Source of the DNA: Chloroflexota bacterium
GTDB lineage: Bacteria > Chloroflexota > Anaerolineae > Aggregatilineales > Phototrophicaceae
Length of the DNA: 39,240 nt
Assembly (NCBI GenBank): GCA_026709625.1
Contig: JAPOSR010000075.1
Location: forward strand, 1 to 39,240
Direction: 5' to 3'
Position numbers and translations under genes: made by a program
In this document: in pieces, positions 11,697 to 21,814 of the stretch
How the letters are laid out: every line of letters starts with the position of its first letter
Numbering within the stretch: position 1 is the stretch's first letter
Notes under the pieces: model-generated
Told to the model about the DNA's origin: nothing
The model's database searches: none
What the model saw: only the letters and a program-made list of their open reading frames with translations

Positions 11697-13709
11697 TCAG
11701 CCGACCGCCATATCAATGCGCGCCTTTGCCAATGCAGACAACTTGACTTGTATGGCGAGCCGGTCGTCCAACTGTCGGTCCATGCCCGCTTCTGTCTGCG
11801 CTTCTTCTTGCATGTACTGCACGTCGACGCGTTCGTTGGTCAAGCGCTCCTGGCGCAGCTGCAGGGCGCGGCTAATCAATTCATTCAGCAGGTCGCGGTT
11901 TGGCTGCTGCGCGGGCCGGCGGTTCTTTAGTATATCGCTCAAATCGACATGAAAGTTGCCCCGCAGCGACTGTGAAAGCGCGACATGGTCTTCTCGCAGC
12001 AACGCGGCAAGGTCATCATGCAATTCTGGGGCGATCTCCTGCGCCAGAAAGTCCAGGTGCTCGAGGTCATCCTGCTGCAGCGATTCTTGGAGGTGGGTCA
12101 TCAAGGCGCGGTAGCGGCTGCTGCTGAAATCGTCCGCGCCGAGCTCGCGCAGCGGTCCGCTTTGCAGCGAGGGGTCGTCGCCAGCCAATTCGCGCAATTT
12201 GCGGTTGACCTGGGCGAGCAGATGCGGGTTGCGCAACAACAGGCTGAGGCAATGCCCCTCGGCGGCGCGCAAGGAGCTGTGGCGGGCGCGTTTGTCGGGT
12301 TCGGGCGGGGCGGCATCAGGGGGCGGCGCAGCATAATCCAATCCCAAGTAGTCGGGCGGCAGGTCGGGCGGAACCAGCGGATCTGGCGAGCTGGCAGGCG
12401 CGATTGCTTCTGCCCAAGCCAGCAATTCGCTTTCTCTGATTCGCAACCGGCGGGCGAGTGTCTGGATATTTTCTTGCCGCAGGAGGTCGTTTTCCGAGGC
12501 CAGCAAAATGGGCAGAATAGATTGCGCGAGAGCTTGTTTGTCGAGCAAGCTGCTGTCAGGCCGCAGGCGCGCTGCCTCCAGCTCGATGACAAATTCGGCA
12601 ACCGATTGGGCGCTTTCTAGCAGCGCCTCCCACTCGGACGGCGATTCGCGCAAGAAATCGTCAGGGTCTTTGCCAGCCGGCACCTGCAAAATGCGCATAT
12701 CGACCGACAGCCGGCCGGCATAGTCGCGCTCGAGCAGGCCCCGCGCCACTTCCAGGCTGCGGCGGGTGGCGTTGATGCCCGCTTCGTCTGTATCCAGCGC
12801 CAAAACAATGCGCTTGGCCAAGCGCGGCGCAAGCAAACGCAGCTGCGCTTCGGTCATAGAAGTGCCCATCTGGGCGACAACATTATGCTGGCCAGCCTGA
12901 TGCGCCTGTATGACATCAAAATAGCCTTCGACGATGATCGCTCGTCCCGAATCGCGGATAGCCCGGCGCGCAGAATGCAGCCCAAACAGCAGGCGACTCT
13001 TGTCGAAAAGCGGCGTCTGTGGCGAGTTGATGTATTTGATAGGGTCGGCGGGGTCGAGCGCGCGTCCACCAAAACCGACGACTCGCCCGCGCGGGTCATG
13101 AATAGGGATCATCAGGCGATTGCGAAATCGGTCGAAAACGCGCCCGCTGTCACTTTGCGCGGCCAGCCCGCCGGCGATGGTCTCTTCGTCGCTATAGCCC
13201 AAGCCGCGCAGCGCCTTCAGCATAAAATCCCAGCCGGGCGGCGCATAGCCCAGTTGAAAGCCGCTGACTGCCTCGTCTTGCAAGCCACGCTCGGCAACGA
13301 TGTAATCGCGGATGGGCTGGGCATCAGGCTGCTGCAAGCGCCGATGATAATAGTCGGCGGCGGTCGTCAACATGCCACGCAGCCGCTCCAGCCTCGCGTC
13401 TTCATCTTTTTGCTGGGGAGTCTGCACGCGAAGCTGCACGCCAGCCTGCTGAGCCAGCTCGCGCAGCGCCTCTTTAAAGTCCCAGCCGTTGACCTTTTGG
13501 GCAAAGCTGAAGATATCGCCGCCTTCTGCGCATGCGCCAAAGCAGCGCCATGTGCCTCGTTCAGGATTCACGATGAACGATGGCGTCTTTTCGTTATGGA
13601 AGGGGCAGCAAGCTTTGTAGTTGCGCCCGGATTTCTTCAGGCTGGGCACATAGCGCTGCACATAACTGACGATATCGATGCGCGCTTTGATGTCGTCGGT
13701 GACCGACAT
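11697..13709 (-). CDS. dnaG: DNA primase
   Basis: This primase of 670 residues makes RNA primers at the replication fork. The N-terminal zinc-binding domain reads CCPFHNEKTPSFIVNPERG then WRCFGACAEGGD, a C-F-G-A-C spacing. The catalytic core follows with the TOPRIM motifs IIVEGYFDVIQAHQAG and IVLALDTDEAG. A proline- and acid-rich linker at about residues 435-470 leads to the C-terminal helicase-binding domain. The ATG at 13707-13709 gives the typical start MSVTDDIKARIDIVSYVQ. It is the first gene of the dnaG-rpoD-nfi run and has its own promoter in the gap after glyS. Confidence 0.97.
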   Translation of the reverse strand: MSVTDDIKARIDIVSYVQRYVPSLKKSGRNYKACCPFHNEKTPSFIVNPERGTWRCFGACAEGGDIFSFAQKVNGWDFKEALRELAQQAGVQLRVQTPQQKDEDARLERLRGMLTTAADYYHRRLQQPDAQPIRDYIVAERGLQDEAVSGFQLGYAPPGWDFMLKALRGLGYSDEETIAGGLAAQSDSGRVFDRFRNRLMIPIHDPRGRVVGFGGRALDPADPIKYINSPQTPLFDKSRLLFGLHSARRAIRDSGRAIIVEGYFDVIQAHQAGQHNVVAQMGTSMTEAQLRLLAPRLAKRIVLALDTDEAGINATRRSLEVARGLLERDYAGRLSVDMRILQVPAGKDPDDFLRESPSEWEALLESAQSVAEFVIELEAARLRPDSSLLDKQALAQSILPILLASENDLLRQENIQTLARRLRIRESELLAWAEAIAPASSPDPLVPPDLPPDYLGLDYAAPPPDAAPPEPDKRARHSSLRAAEGHCLSLLLRNPHLLAQVNRKLRELAGDDPSLQSGPLRELGADDFSSSRYRALMTHLQESLQQDDLEHLDFLAQEIAPELHDDLAALLREDHVALSQSLRGNFHVDLSDILKNRRPAQQPNRDLLNELISRALQLRQERLTNERVDVQYMQEEAQTEAGMDRQLDDRLAIQVKLSALAKARIDMAVG

Positions 13710-13738
13710 GAGTTTCTTCCACGATTCAACTGGCGTTT

Positions 13739-13767
13739 AGTATATTAAGCGGCGAGCGAGCCCGCAA
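13739..13767 (-). promoter_or_regulatory. Candidate promoter of dnaG-rpoD-nfi
   Basis: The minus strand shows TTGCGG (13762-13767) and TATACT (13739-13744) with an exact 17-base spacer in the 71-base gap between the glyS stop and the dnaG start. The -10 has five of six consensus bases; the -35 is weak. Initiation would give a leader of about 23 bases. Confidence 0.6.
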
Positions 13768-13780
13768 CTTGTCGCGCAGC

Positions 13781-16774
13781 TCAAAAACCAGTCAGCAGGC
13801 TCAAGTCGGCAGCCCCAGTCTGCATGCGGCTGATGCGCTGCAGCAAGGCGATGCGGTTGCGGCGCAGCGAAATATCTTCGGCATGCACCAGCACATGGTC
13901 GAAGAAATCGGCAACCGCCGGCACCACAGTTGCGAATGCCCTCAGGAAGCCGGCTACATCGCCCAGACGCGGCTTCGCGGCAGCCGCTGCCTGCACAGCC
14001 GCCCACAGCGATTGTTCATGCGCATCATCCAAGAGCGCGGGGTCGAAGGGCTGTGGCGCTTCTTTGCGGGTGATGCGCGCGCAGCGGGCAAAGCTGTCCA
14101 AGATTGCCTCCCAGTCATCGCGAGCGACCCAGGCCGCCAGCGCCGCGATGCCAGCCAGCGCGCCAGACGGATTGTGGGCTTGCTCGGCCAGCACAGCATT
14201 GATGACATCGCGGGGATAGTCGAATTCGTCGTCCAGCCAGCGGTCAAAGCGCCGCCGCGCAAAGTCGAATATCTGCGTCTGGACTTCGCCGCTGACCGGG
14301 ACGGGTTGTCCAGCCGCCGCCAGAGCGATCATCTCGCGCAGGTCGACCCAGAGCGACCGCTCGAGCAAGATCTGAATGATGCCCAGTGCGCTGCGCCGCA
14401 AGCCGTAGGGGTCGGAGGTCGACTTTGGTGCCAAGCCCACCGCGAACAGCCCGACCAGGCTGTCCAGCTTGTCGGCCAGCGCCAAGAGCCGCCCGGCATC
14501 ACTGGCGGGCAGTTGGTCGCCGGCGCCGCGCGGCAGCCAATGTTCATAGATGGCCTCCGCGACAGCCGGGTCAACACCCTCGCGGCGGGCATATTCCCGG
14601 CCCATGACCCCTTGCAGAGAGGTCATTTCGACCACCATGCTGGTGGCGAGATCGGCTTTGGCGATGGTCGCTGCGCGGCGAGCGATGTCGATGGTCTGCT
14701 CATTCAACCCCAGCAAGTCGCCCAAGCCAGCGACCGTTGCGGCTAGGCGGTCATTCTTCTGACGCATAGAGCCGAGCTGCGCCTGAAAAGTCAAGGTATC
14801 CAGACGCGGCAGGAAGTCGGCCAGCGGCTTGGCGGTATCGGCAGCATAGAAGAAGCGGGCATCCGAAAAGCGGGCGCGGATAACCTGCTCGTTGCCTTGG
14901 ACCACTTTGTCCAGATGCTCGCTGTCGCCGTTGCGCACGCCGATGAAATAAGGCAGCAGCTCGCCAGCGGCGTCCTGCACGGCAAAATAGCGTTGGTGCT
15001 TGCGCATGACAGTCACCAGCACATCGCGCGGCAGCTCCAGGAAGCCGCTGTCAAACTCGCCGCGAAAGGCTGTTGGCGCTTCGCTCAGATTCGTCACTTC
15101 CGCCAGCAAGTCAGCGTCAATTGGCGCGCGACCGCCGACTTCCGCAGCCAATGCCTCGACTTGTTGGCAGATCTGCTGGCTGCGCAGCGCATCTTCCAGG
15201 ACAATGCCCTGCTCGGCGCAGGCGTCAAAATAGTCCGCCACAGCCTGTATCGCGATTTCCGGCGAACCCTTTGGACGCAAGCCGCGCGTCGACCGCCCGC
15301 TGGCGATGCCGGCATAGGCGCAGGGAATGAGCGACTCGCCATACAGCGCGACCAGCCAGCGCAAGGGACGCGAGAATGCTGCGCCGCTATTGTTCCAGCG
15401 CATTGACTTGGGGAAGCGCAAATCGGCGATGAAACCCGGCAGCGCCTCCGCCAGGACCTCTGTCGCGAGTCGGCCAGGTGTGCGCACCAGCGCCGTTACA
15501 TAGCGGCCGCCATCGATAGCTTCGCTGCGCAAATCAGCGACTGCGACGCCCTTGCCACGCGCGAATCCCAAGGCGGCGCGAGTCGGCTCGCCATCAGCAT
15601 CATAAGCGCGGTTGACCGGCGGACCCTTGGCGATGAATTCTTCGTCAAGCTGCCGCGGCATCACAGCGCGCGCATGCACAACAATGCGGCGCGGGGTAGC
15701 GTGAATCGCGATGCCCGCATGCTCCAGGCGCAGCTCGTCAAAGAGGGCTGGAGCGGCTTTTCGCGCCTGTTGCAGGGCAATGTCGACATCGGCGGCTGGC
15801 ATTTCTTCCACACCGATTTCCAGCAAGAAGTCGGCGGCCTCGCTGGGCGGGTCGGGCATCGCGCGCGGGACCTGCACAGCCGCGCCATGCCAGCGCTCGC
15901 TCATTTTCATCAGTGGATGCCCCAACTGAGCGCGCCGGGCGATGTATTCTGTGGCGATATGGCGCGTCATGTCGCGCATGCGGCGGAAGTAATTCGCGCG
16001 TTCGGTAACGCCGATAGCGCCGCGCGTATCCAGCACATTGAAGAGGTGGCTGCACTTGAGCACATAATCGTAGGCGGCGATCAGCGCGTCGCCTTCCAAA
16101 GCCCGCGCATATTCGCGTTCATATACATTAAACACCTCGCGCAGCGCAGCGACATCAGCGACATCAAAGTAATATCGGCAGTGTTCGACTTCGTCGCTGA
16201 ACATCACATCGCCATAACTCACGCCTTCGAGCCAGTCAATCGACCAGGCGGTGTCTGCTCCTTGCAGAGCCAGCACGATGCGCTCAATGCCATAAGTGAT
16301 TTCGACGCTGACGGGGTCGAGGGTCTGTCCGCCCGCCTGCTGAAAATAGGTGAACTGCGTGATCTCTTGCCCATCCAGCCAGACCTCCCAGCCCAGCCCC
16401 CAAGCCCCCAAAGCCGGCGACTCCCAGTTGTCTTCGACGAAGCGGATGTCGTGCTGGCGCGGGTTGACGCCCAGCGCCGCCAGCGACTCCAGATAAAGCT
16501 CCTGCGGGTTGCCGGGATCGGGCTTGAGGATGACCTGATATTGATAGTATTTCTGCATGCGGTTGGGGTTTTCGCCGAAGCGGCCATCGTCGGGGCGCAC
16601 GGATGGCTCGACATAAGCCACGCGCCAGGGCTCGGGGCCCAGCACGCGCAGGGTGGTGGCGGGGTTGCCTGTGCCAGCGCCGACCTGCACATTGTAGGGC
16701 TCCCAGATCAGGCAGTCTTGCGCAGCCCAGTATTCGTGCAGCTTCAAGATGGCTTGCTGAAAGGTCAAGGGCAT
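13781..16774 (-). CDS. glyS: Glycyl-tRNA synthetase, alpha and beta subunits fused
   Basis: This protein of 997 residues charges tRNA-Gly. Residues 1 to about 290 are the alpha (catalytic) subunit, with [57 protein letters not shown] and [12 protein letters not shown]. From about residue 320 the beta subunit follows, with [29 protein letters not shown], an HD-like region and a C-terminal anticodon-binding part. In most bacteria these are two genes, glyQ and glyS. A single fused chain is known in some lineages, for example Chlamydia. The ATG at 16772-16774 matches the usual alpha start. A TTG nine codons upstream (16801) is possible but adds residues not seen in the family. Confidence 0.95.
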   Translation of the reverse strand: MPLTFQQAILKLHEYWAAQDCLIWEPYNVQVGAGTGNPATTLRVLGPEPWRVAYVEPSVRPDDGRFGENPNRMQKYYQYQVILKPDPGNPQELYLESLAALGVNPRQHDIRFVEDNWESPALGAWGLGWEVWLDGQEITQFTYFQQAGGQTLDPVSVEITYGIERIVLALQGADTAWSIDWLEGVSYGDVMFSDEVEHCRYYFDVADVAALREVFNVYEREYARALEGDALIAAYDYVLKCSHLFNVLDTRGAIGVTERANYFRRMRDMTRHIATEYIARRAQLGHPLMKMSERWHGAAVQVPRAMPDPPSEAADFLLEIGVEEMPAADVDIALQQARKAAPALFDELRLEHAGIAIHATPRRIVVHARAVMPRQLDEEFIAKGPPVNRAYDADGEPTRAALGFARGKGVAVADLRSEAIDGGRYVTALVRTPGRLATEVLAEALPGFIADLRFPKSMRWNNSGAAFSRPLRWLVALYGESLIPCAYAGIASGRSTRGLRPKGSPEIAIQAVADYFDACAEQGIVLEDALRSQQICQQVEALAAEVGGRAPIDADLLAEVTNLSEAPTAFRGEFDSGFLELPRDVLVTVMRKHQRYFAVQDAAGELLPYFIGVRNGDSEHLDKVVQGNEQVIRARFSDARFFYAADTAKPLADFLPRLDTLTFQAQLGSMRQKNDRLAATVAGLGDLLGLNEQTIDIARRAATIAKADLATSMVVEMTSLQGVMGREYARREGVDPAVAEAIYEHWLPRGAGDQLPASDAGRLLALADKLDSLVGLFAVGLAPKSTSDPYGLRRSALGIIQILLERSLWVDLREMIALAAAGQPVPVSGEVQTQIFDFARRRFDRWLDDEFDYPRDVINAVLAEQAHNPSGALAGIAALAAWVARDDWEAILDSFARCARITRKEAPQPFDPALLDDAHEQSLWAAVQAAAAAKPRLGDVAGFLRAFATVVPAVADFFDHVLVHAEDISLRRNRIALLQRISRMQTGAADLSLLTGF

Positions 16775-16821
16775 AGGTCTTTCGATGCTCCCGCGTTCCA
16801 AGCCAGTATCATTGGCGCGTC

Positions 16822-16850
16822 ATTATAGGCGACCGGCCGAGATGGCGTAA
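16822..16850 (-). promoter_or_regulatory. Candidate glyS promoter
   Basis: A perfect TATAAT reads on the minus strand at 16822-16827, about 47 bases before the glyS ATG. The hexamer 17 bases upstream (TTACGC, 16845-16850) is a poor -35, so the promoter call rests mainly on the -10. Confidence 0.45.
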
Positions 16851-16856
16851 GGGCGG

Positions 16857-16887
16857 CCGTGGCGGCGAAGCTTACTCCCCGCCACGG
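16857..16887 (-). terminator. GC-rich hairpin over the DUF4340 stop codon
   Basis: The minus strand holds the nine-base arms CCGTGGCGG and CCGCCACGG (forward 16879-16887 and 16857-16865) with a 13-base loop that contains the TAA stop of the DUF4340 gene. No U-run follows, so it is either a Rho-assisted terminator, an mRNA 3' end stabiliser, or incidental. Confidence 0.35.
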
Positions 16888-17915
16888 TCGCTTTCCGGCA
16901 GTTTGACCAGGTCGTCGCGGCTCAACTCGGCAAAAACCTGGTAGGTCGTTTCGCGCACCGCTACGAAGTAGTCGCTCTGGCTGGATTTCAAGACAATATC
17001 GCCGCCTTCCAGCGCCGCGCCAAATGTCAGCGTCAAGGTCGCTTCGCTGTATTGCGGCTCGGCTGTTTCGTCATCGCCAATATTGTCAGCGGAGCTCGGC
17101 GCTTCGTTTTCATCCGCCGCATCCGCTTCGACCAGTTGCCGATATTGCACCTCGACCACCACAGTCGGCTCTGCAAAGCCATAGCTGTCCAGCGCGGATA
17201 ACCCCAGCGGCTCGACCAGGCGTATAGAAGCGGCGTTGCGCAAAATGCCCGGCAGTTTGGTGTCTTCCAGCAATTCGCCTTCGCGCAGGTCGGTGTAGGT
17301 CCAGCTTTCGTCATCGCGCAGCAGGGTGAAATCACCTTGGGCATTGCGCACGCGGAGCTGTCGCACATCCGCCTGCGCGATGCTGACATAGTTGGCATCG
17401 ACCCAGGTGGCTATCTGCGTCGACAGCTCCCACGAATTCAATCCGCGCCCCAGGTAGACCTGGTTTTCGCCGGCGCGTCTGGCATAGACGGTATCGGCTC
17501 CACCGCTGGCGCCCAGGTAGATGACGGCGCTGACATCCTCGCCGCTCAGTTCTATGCGCTGCCGGTAGTCGTCATCCTTGACTTCGAGCCGCGCGAAATT
17601 GACGGGGTTTGACGCCACCAATTGCCGCGTATCCAAAGCCAGGAGCTTGTCCAAAATCTCGTCTGCTTTATCGCCATCCACAGGGAAATCGTCGGCATCG
17701 GGCAGAGCCCAGCCGGCGGCTCCGCGCGCGAAAGTCACCGCGTCATCGGGCGAGGCGGCAATTGTCATGCGCTGGGTTTCGGACGCGCTGATGCCCCCGA
17801 CAAGCGGCTCGATCGCCCGCGACTCTGCGCCGCCGCTGGTCACAGCCAAAAGGGCGAGCAGCATAACCTGCGCGACAAGCAAGCTGGCGAGAAGGATGTT
17901 GCTGCGGCGGATCAT
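16872..17915 (-). CDS. DUF4340 protein, membrane-anchored
   Basis: This protein of 347 residues has one N-terminal membrane helix (ILLASLLVAQVMLLALLAV) and an exported remainder rich in beta strands. Its pattern (W-x-L tryptophan blocks, a D-x-D-x-V-D linker and segments such as YARRAGENQVYLG and DFTLLRDDESWTY) is that of DUF4340, a family commonly encoded next to Gld-type ABC transporters. Its ATG overlaps the stop of the preceding permease gene by four bases (ATGA), indicating translational coupling. It is the last gene of the operon. It probably acts with the GldG-like domain outside the membrane; the substrate is unknown. Confidence 0.85.
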   Translation of the reverse strand: MIRRSNILLASLLVAQVMLLALLAVTSGGAESRAIEPLVGGISASETQRMTIAASPDDAVTFARGAAGWALPDADDFPVDGDKADEILDKLLALDTRQLVASNPVNFARLEVKDDDYRQRIELSGEDVSAVIYLGASGGADTVYARRAGENQVYLGRGLNSWELSTQIATWVDANYVSIAQADVRQLRVRNAQGDFTLLRDDESWTYTDLREGELLEDTKLPGILRNAASIRLVEPLGLSALDSYGFAEPTVVVEVQYRQLVEADAADENEAPSSADNIGDDETAEPQYSEATLTLTFGAALEGGDIVLKSSQSDYFVAVRETTYQVFAELSRDDLVKLPESDRGGE

Positions 17916-20800
17916 TGCGCGCCTCCTTGGCTGCTTTCGGGGCTGCTTTCGGGCGGCAGCAGCTGCAGCGGCTTTTCACTGCGGCGCTGGACCTGCCAGA
18001 CCATGCCGATCGCCAGCAAGCCAGCTAGCGCCACGGCATAATTGAGCAGCGCCCACTGGCTCTGTGCGCCTTCGCTGATTGGCGGCAAGATGCGCGCCAC
18101 ACTGCCGCGACTGCGGATGGACGCCAGCGACGCATCTTCCGTGAACGAGTCGATGGCGTTGGCGACCAACTGCAAATTGCTGAAGAAGCGGTCGCCGCCG
18201 AAGTTTGACGCGATCTGATAGACATTGTCGTTGACCCATTCGCTGCTGCCCAAGACGACAAGCCGGGCGCTGTCGGGCGAGCGCTCAATCAAACCGATGC
18301 GGTCGGAAGCCTCGCCGGCTGCGTCCACGAGCGCGGCGAATGGCGAGGGCTTGTCGATGAAATAGCTGTCGAATGCGCCGGTCACGCTCACTGCCAGCGG
18401 ATAGCGCCCGAGTTCGTCACCGACCGGGAAGCCCAGGTCAGGATACAGGTCCAGATCGGGCTGGGGGTTGGATTCTGTCGTCAGCCAGGCATTGTCGCTG
18501 GACCAGACCAGGGTGCTGGCGCGCGTTTCGTCCAGCAGCGCGGCATCGATGGTGACGGGCGACGCCCACGGCACAGTCAGCAGCGGCAGGCTGTTGACAA
18601 TGGCGCTTTCAGCATGCAATCCGTCCGCGCGCACATCGATAAAGTATGGATAAGCGAGCTCGACGATTTCGGTTACGAGCATGCCGCCGAGGTCGCGCTG
18701 CACCTGCTGCGGGAAGGGCGCATTCTGCCAATCCATCACCAAGGTCTCGCCGATGTTGACGCCATAGCTGGCCAGCATGTCGGCAAGCCCAGCTTCGTTG
18801 GGCTCGAGCAGCAGCGAGCCGCTGTAGGGGTCGATGCCCAGGCGATATTGCCCAGCCGCCACAAGGACCGCGCCGCCACGCATCAGATACTGGTCGATGG
18901 CATAGCGCTGCAAGTCGCTCAGGCTGTGCGGCGCCAGCAAAACCAACACATCGATGGCAGCGGGAATCTCGCCATCATCCAAAGTCAGCCTGCGCACTTC
19001 GTAGGCCTCGCGCAGCACATCTTCCAGGATGGCGTATTGCTGCAAGGTGGGCAGCTGCTGTCCAAACTGGTCGGGCGCGCTGGCGGGCGGCGTCCACAAG
19101 CCGACGACTTTCAGGAATCCAGCCGATGAACGTTGCAAAGACGCTTCAATCGCATTGCGGATCTCCACCTGGCTCAGGGCGCCGGCTGGATAGATGATCT
19201 GGATGTCGCCAGCGGCTTCAATAACCAGATGCAGGTAGAATGTCTCTTCGGCGAAGAAGCTGGCCGCGACTGGCTGGATCTGATAGCGCTCAAAGAGTTC
19301 CTGCTCGCTGATGCCGGCCTCAGCAGAGGACATGTCGACGAATTCCAGCGCCAGCTTGTCGGGATGATCAGCAGCCAATTCGCGGCTGACTTCTTGCATG
19401 GTCTGGCTGACCTCTTGCATCATCGGCGGCAGAGTCGCGGACGAGACATAGAGGGTCAGTCTCGCCGGCTGGTCGAGCGAGGCGAGCGCCGCGTCCAGGC
19501 TCTGGAAGCCGAATACCGCGCGCTGGATGGCGCTGGTCAAGTCATATTCGAGGTTGCGCAGCCGCACCTCCGCGCCCATGGCGGTGTCTTGGATTTCGAT
19601 CAAATCAGAGAAATTGAGCGCCGCCACCTGGTCGCCATAGGCGATCAGCACATCAAAATAGACATTGACGAGCGAAACGCCGCCGCGTTCGTTGACTTGC
19701 AGGGGCGTGGGGCGAATGCCATAGATCTGCGTCGCTTCACGTTCGAGTTCGGGGGTGGTCAGCGGGTCGATGAACTCTAGCTGGAGTTTGCCGCGCGAAA
19801 GCAGTTCATATTCGCGCAGGGTATCTTTGATGCGCGGGACGAGCGGCGCGAGGGCGGGGTGGCTGTCTTCGCTGAAGTAGCCGCGCACCAGCAGCGGCTC
19901 TTGCAAGCCAGCCAGGAGATTGGCGGTCACATCAGACAAGCTGTATTCACGCCCCTGGGTCAAGTCGAGGCGGGCGAAGCTAGCGGGGGCGATCAACAAG
20001 TTCAGCGCCAGCAGGTTCAAACCGAGCAAGCCGATGCCCAGCCGGGCATTGAGGCGATGCGTTCGCAGCTGCGCGCCGGCGCTCCAGCGCTTGCTGTCCA
20101 GCGACAGCGTATTCAGCGCCAGGAAGAAGATCGTCAGGGACAGATAATACGCCAGGTCGCGGAAGTCGATGACGCCACGCTCGATGCTCTCGAAGCGGCT
20201 GCCCGTGCCAAATTGCCGCAGCAGGTCGCCAGTTGTCGCGCCAAAAAAGTCGGTGATGACAGGCGAGCCAATCGCTTGAAACGCGCCGCAGACAAGCACT
20301 GTGCCGATCAACGCGACCAGTTGATTGTCGGTGCGCGACGAGACGAACAGCCCCATAGCGATATAGCTTGATGCCAAAAGCAGCGCCGCCAGATAACCGC
20401 CAATGACCGGACCCCAATCCAGGTTGCCCAGCGATGCGACCGTGACCGGCAAAAACAAGGTCAAGCCCAATGCCACCGCCACCAGCGCCAGCGCCGCAAG
20501 GAACTTGCCAGCCACCAACTCGCTCAAGCGCACGGGCATGGTCAGCAGAGTTTGCAGGTTGCCGCTTTCTTCTTCGCGGCTCCATTGATGCATGGTTTGC
20601 GCGGGAACAAGCAAGATCATCAGCAGCGGCATCCACGCAAAGAGCGCCCGCACATCGGCAATGCCGCGCGCGAAAAAGCTGTCGACCCAGAAAAATACGA
20701 AGAGAGTCAAGACCAGAAAGACGCCGACGAAGATCAGCGCCATCGGCGAGCCAAAATACAGGCGCAGCTCTTTGCCAGCGACAGCCAGCAGCTTGTTCAT
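17912..20800 (-). CDS. Fused GldF-GldG ABC permease
   Basis: This chain of 962 residues joins two proteins that are separate in gliding Bacteroidetes. Residues 1 to about 235 are an ABC-2 type permease with six membrane segments, starting MNKLLAVAGKELRLYFGSP and containing QWSREEESGNLQTLLTMPV. A further helix at about 254-272 precedes a long exported GldG/ABC_transp_aux domain (LDLTQGREYSLSDVT, YGDQVAALNFSDLIE, LVLLAPHSLSDLQRYAID). One C-terminal helix (about 925-945) and a short Ser/Glu-rich tail close it. The ATG at 20798-20800 has AAGGAG six bases upstream; in-frame codons further upstream lie inside the ATPase gene and are not coding. The gap to the ATPase is 10 bases. Confidence 0.9.
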   Translation of the reverse strand: MNKLLAVAGKELRLYFGSPMALIFVGVFLVLTLFVFFWVDSFFARGIADVRALFAWMPLLMILLVPAQTMHQWSREEESGNLQTLLTMPVRLSELVAGKFLAALALVAVALGLTLFLPVTVASLGNLDWGPVIGGYLAALLLASSYIAMGLFVSSRTDNQLVALIGTVLVCGAFQAIGSPVITDFFGATTGDLLRQFGTGSRFESIERGVIDFRDLAYYLSLTIFFLALNTLSLDSKRWSAGAQLRTHRLNARLGIGLLGLNLLALNLLIAPASFARLDLTQGREYSLSDVTANLLAGLQEPLLVRGYFSEDSHPALAPLVPRIKDTLREYELLSRGKLQLEFIDPLTTPELEREATQIYGIRPTPLQVNERGGVSLVNVYFDVLIAYGDQVAALNFSDLIEIQDTAMGAEVRLRNLEYDLTSAIQRAVFGFQSLDAALASLDQPARLTLYVSSATLPPMMQEVSQTMQEVSRELAADHPDKLALEFVDMSSAEAGISEQELFERYQIQPVAASFFAEETFYLHLVIEAAGDIQIIYPAGALSQVEIRNAIEASLQRSSAGFLKVVGLWTPPASAPDQFGQQLPTLQQYAILEDVLREAYEVRRLTLDDGEIPAAIDVLVLLAPHSLSDLQRYAIDQYLMRGGAVLVAAGQYRLGIDPYSGSLLLEPNEAGLADMLASYGVNIGETLVMDWQNAPFPQQVQRDLGGMLVTEIVELAYPYFIDVRADGLHAESAIVNSLPLLTVPWASPVTIDAALLDETRASTLVWSSDNAWLTTESNPQPDLDLYPDLGFPVGDELGRYPLAVSVTGAFDSYFIDKPSPFAALVDAAGEASDRIGLIERSPDSARLVVLGSSEWVNDNVYQIASNFGGDRFFSNLQLVANAIDSFTEDASLASIRSRGSVARILPPISEGAQSQWALLNYAVALAGLLAIGMVWQVQRRSEKPLQLLPPESSPESSQGGAQ

Positions 20801-20810
20801 AGCAGGCTCC

Positions 20811-21773
20811 TTATGCGCTTGTCGCCAATTGGTTGAAGAACGATTCCAGCGTGACAGCATCGCGCCGCAGTTCGCGGAGCTGCCAGTTGTGTTGGCGCGC
20901 CAGCTGAAAGATAGTGGGCGTGATATCGCTACTGCCGCTGATGCGCCAGGCTGGATACCCATCGGTCGATTGCGTCGGCTGCACCCGGGCGATGCCAGCC
21001 AGCGACCCCAGGGCCTCGGCAACGCCCGCGGGCTCGCTCTGCAAGACCAGGGTGGCGTCATTGCCCTGGCGCAGGTCGCGCAGGCTTTGGTCGGCTCGCA
21101 CCTCGCCATTGATGATGATGATGACGCGGTCGCAGATGGCCTCGACCTCCGACAAGATATGTGAAGAAAACAAAATCGTGCTCTGCTGCGCCAAAGACTT
21201 GATCAAGGCGCGGATCTCGACGATCTGCGTGGGATCCAGCCCGACCGTGGGTTCGTCGAGGATCAAAAAGCGCGGCTCGTGCAAGATAGCCTGCGCCAAG
21301 CCCAGCCGCTGCCGCAGCCCCTTGCTCAATGAGGCGATCGGGCGCGTCAGATATGTTTGCAAGCCCGTGCCATAGACCGCCGCCGAAAGCAGGCGCGGCA
21401 GATCTGCCCCCGGCAAGCTGCGCAAACGGGCGACCAACTGCAAATAGCCTTGCACAGAAAGCTCGGGATACAGCGGCGTATTCTCGGACAAGTAGCCGAT
21501 TTTGGCTTGCACGGCGCGCAGTTGGGTCAATACATTCAGCCCATCGATTTCCACCGCGCCTTCGTCTGGATGCAAGAAACCGGTGATGATCTTGATAGCC
21601 GTGGATTTGCCAGCGCCGTTGGGACCCAGCAAGCCAACGATCTCGCCCGGCTGAATATCAAAACTGACGCCACGCAGCGCCGCGATATCGCCGTAGGCTT
21701 TGGAGATGTGTCGCGCATGAATCAACAGCCTGCCCTTTCGGCTCGTTTGGCTCGCTGTAGGATATTCCGACAC
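20811..21773 (-). CDS. ABC transporter ATPase, GldA-like
   Basis: This ATP-binding subunit powers the adjacent GldF-GldG permease. It has Walker A LLGPNGAGKST, the Q-loop region IGYLSENTPLYPELSV, an atypical signature LSKGLRQRLGLAQA (LSKGL in place of LSGGQ, usual for this subfamily), Walker B FLILDEPTVGLDP and the switch His in LFSSHILSEVE. The C-terminal 90 residues form the usual auxiliary extension. The frame opens at a GTG (21773) without a clear ribosome site. A TTG at 21723-21725 with AAAGGG seven bases upstream would start directly at LIHARHISKAYG and may be the true start. Confidence 0.93.
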   Translation of the reverse strand: MSEYPTASQTSRKGRLLIHARHISKAYGDIAALRGVSFDIQPGEIVGLLGPNGAGKSTAIKIITGFLHPDEGAVEIDGLNVLTQLRAVQAKIGYLSENTPLYPELSVQGYLQLVARLRSLPGADLPRLLSAAVYGTGLQTYLTRPIASLSKGLRQRLGLAQAILHEPRFLILDEPTVGLDPTQIVEIRALIKSLAQQSTILFSSHILSEVEAICDRVIIIINGEVRADQSLRDLRQGNDATLVLQSEPAGVAEALGSLAGIARVQPTQSTDGYPAWRISGSSDITPTIFQLARQHNWQLRELRRDAVTLESFFNQLATSA

Positions 21774-21814
21774 AGCAACTTAAGCGTGTTGTGTAAGAAA
21801 TCTATTGGAAGAGC

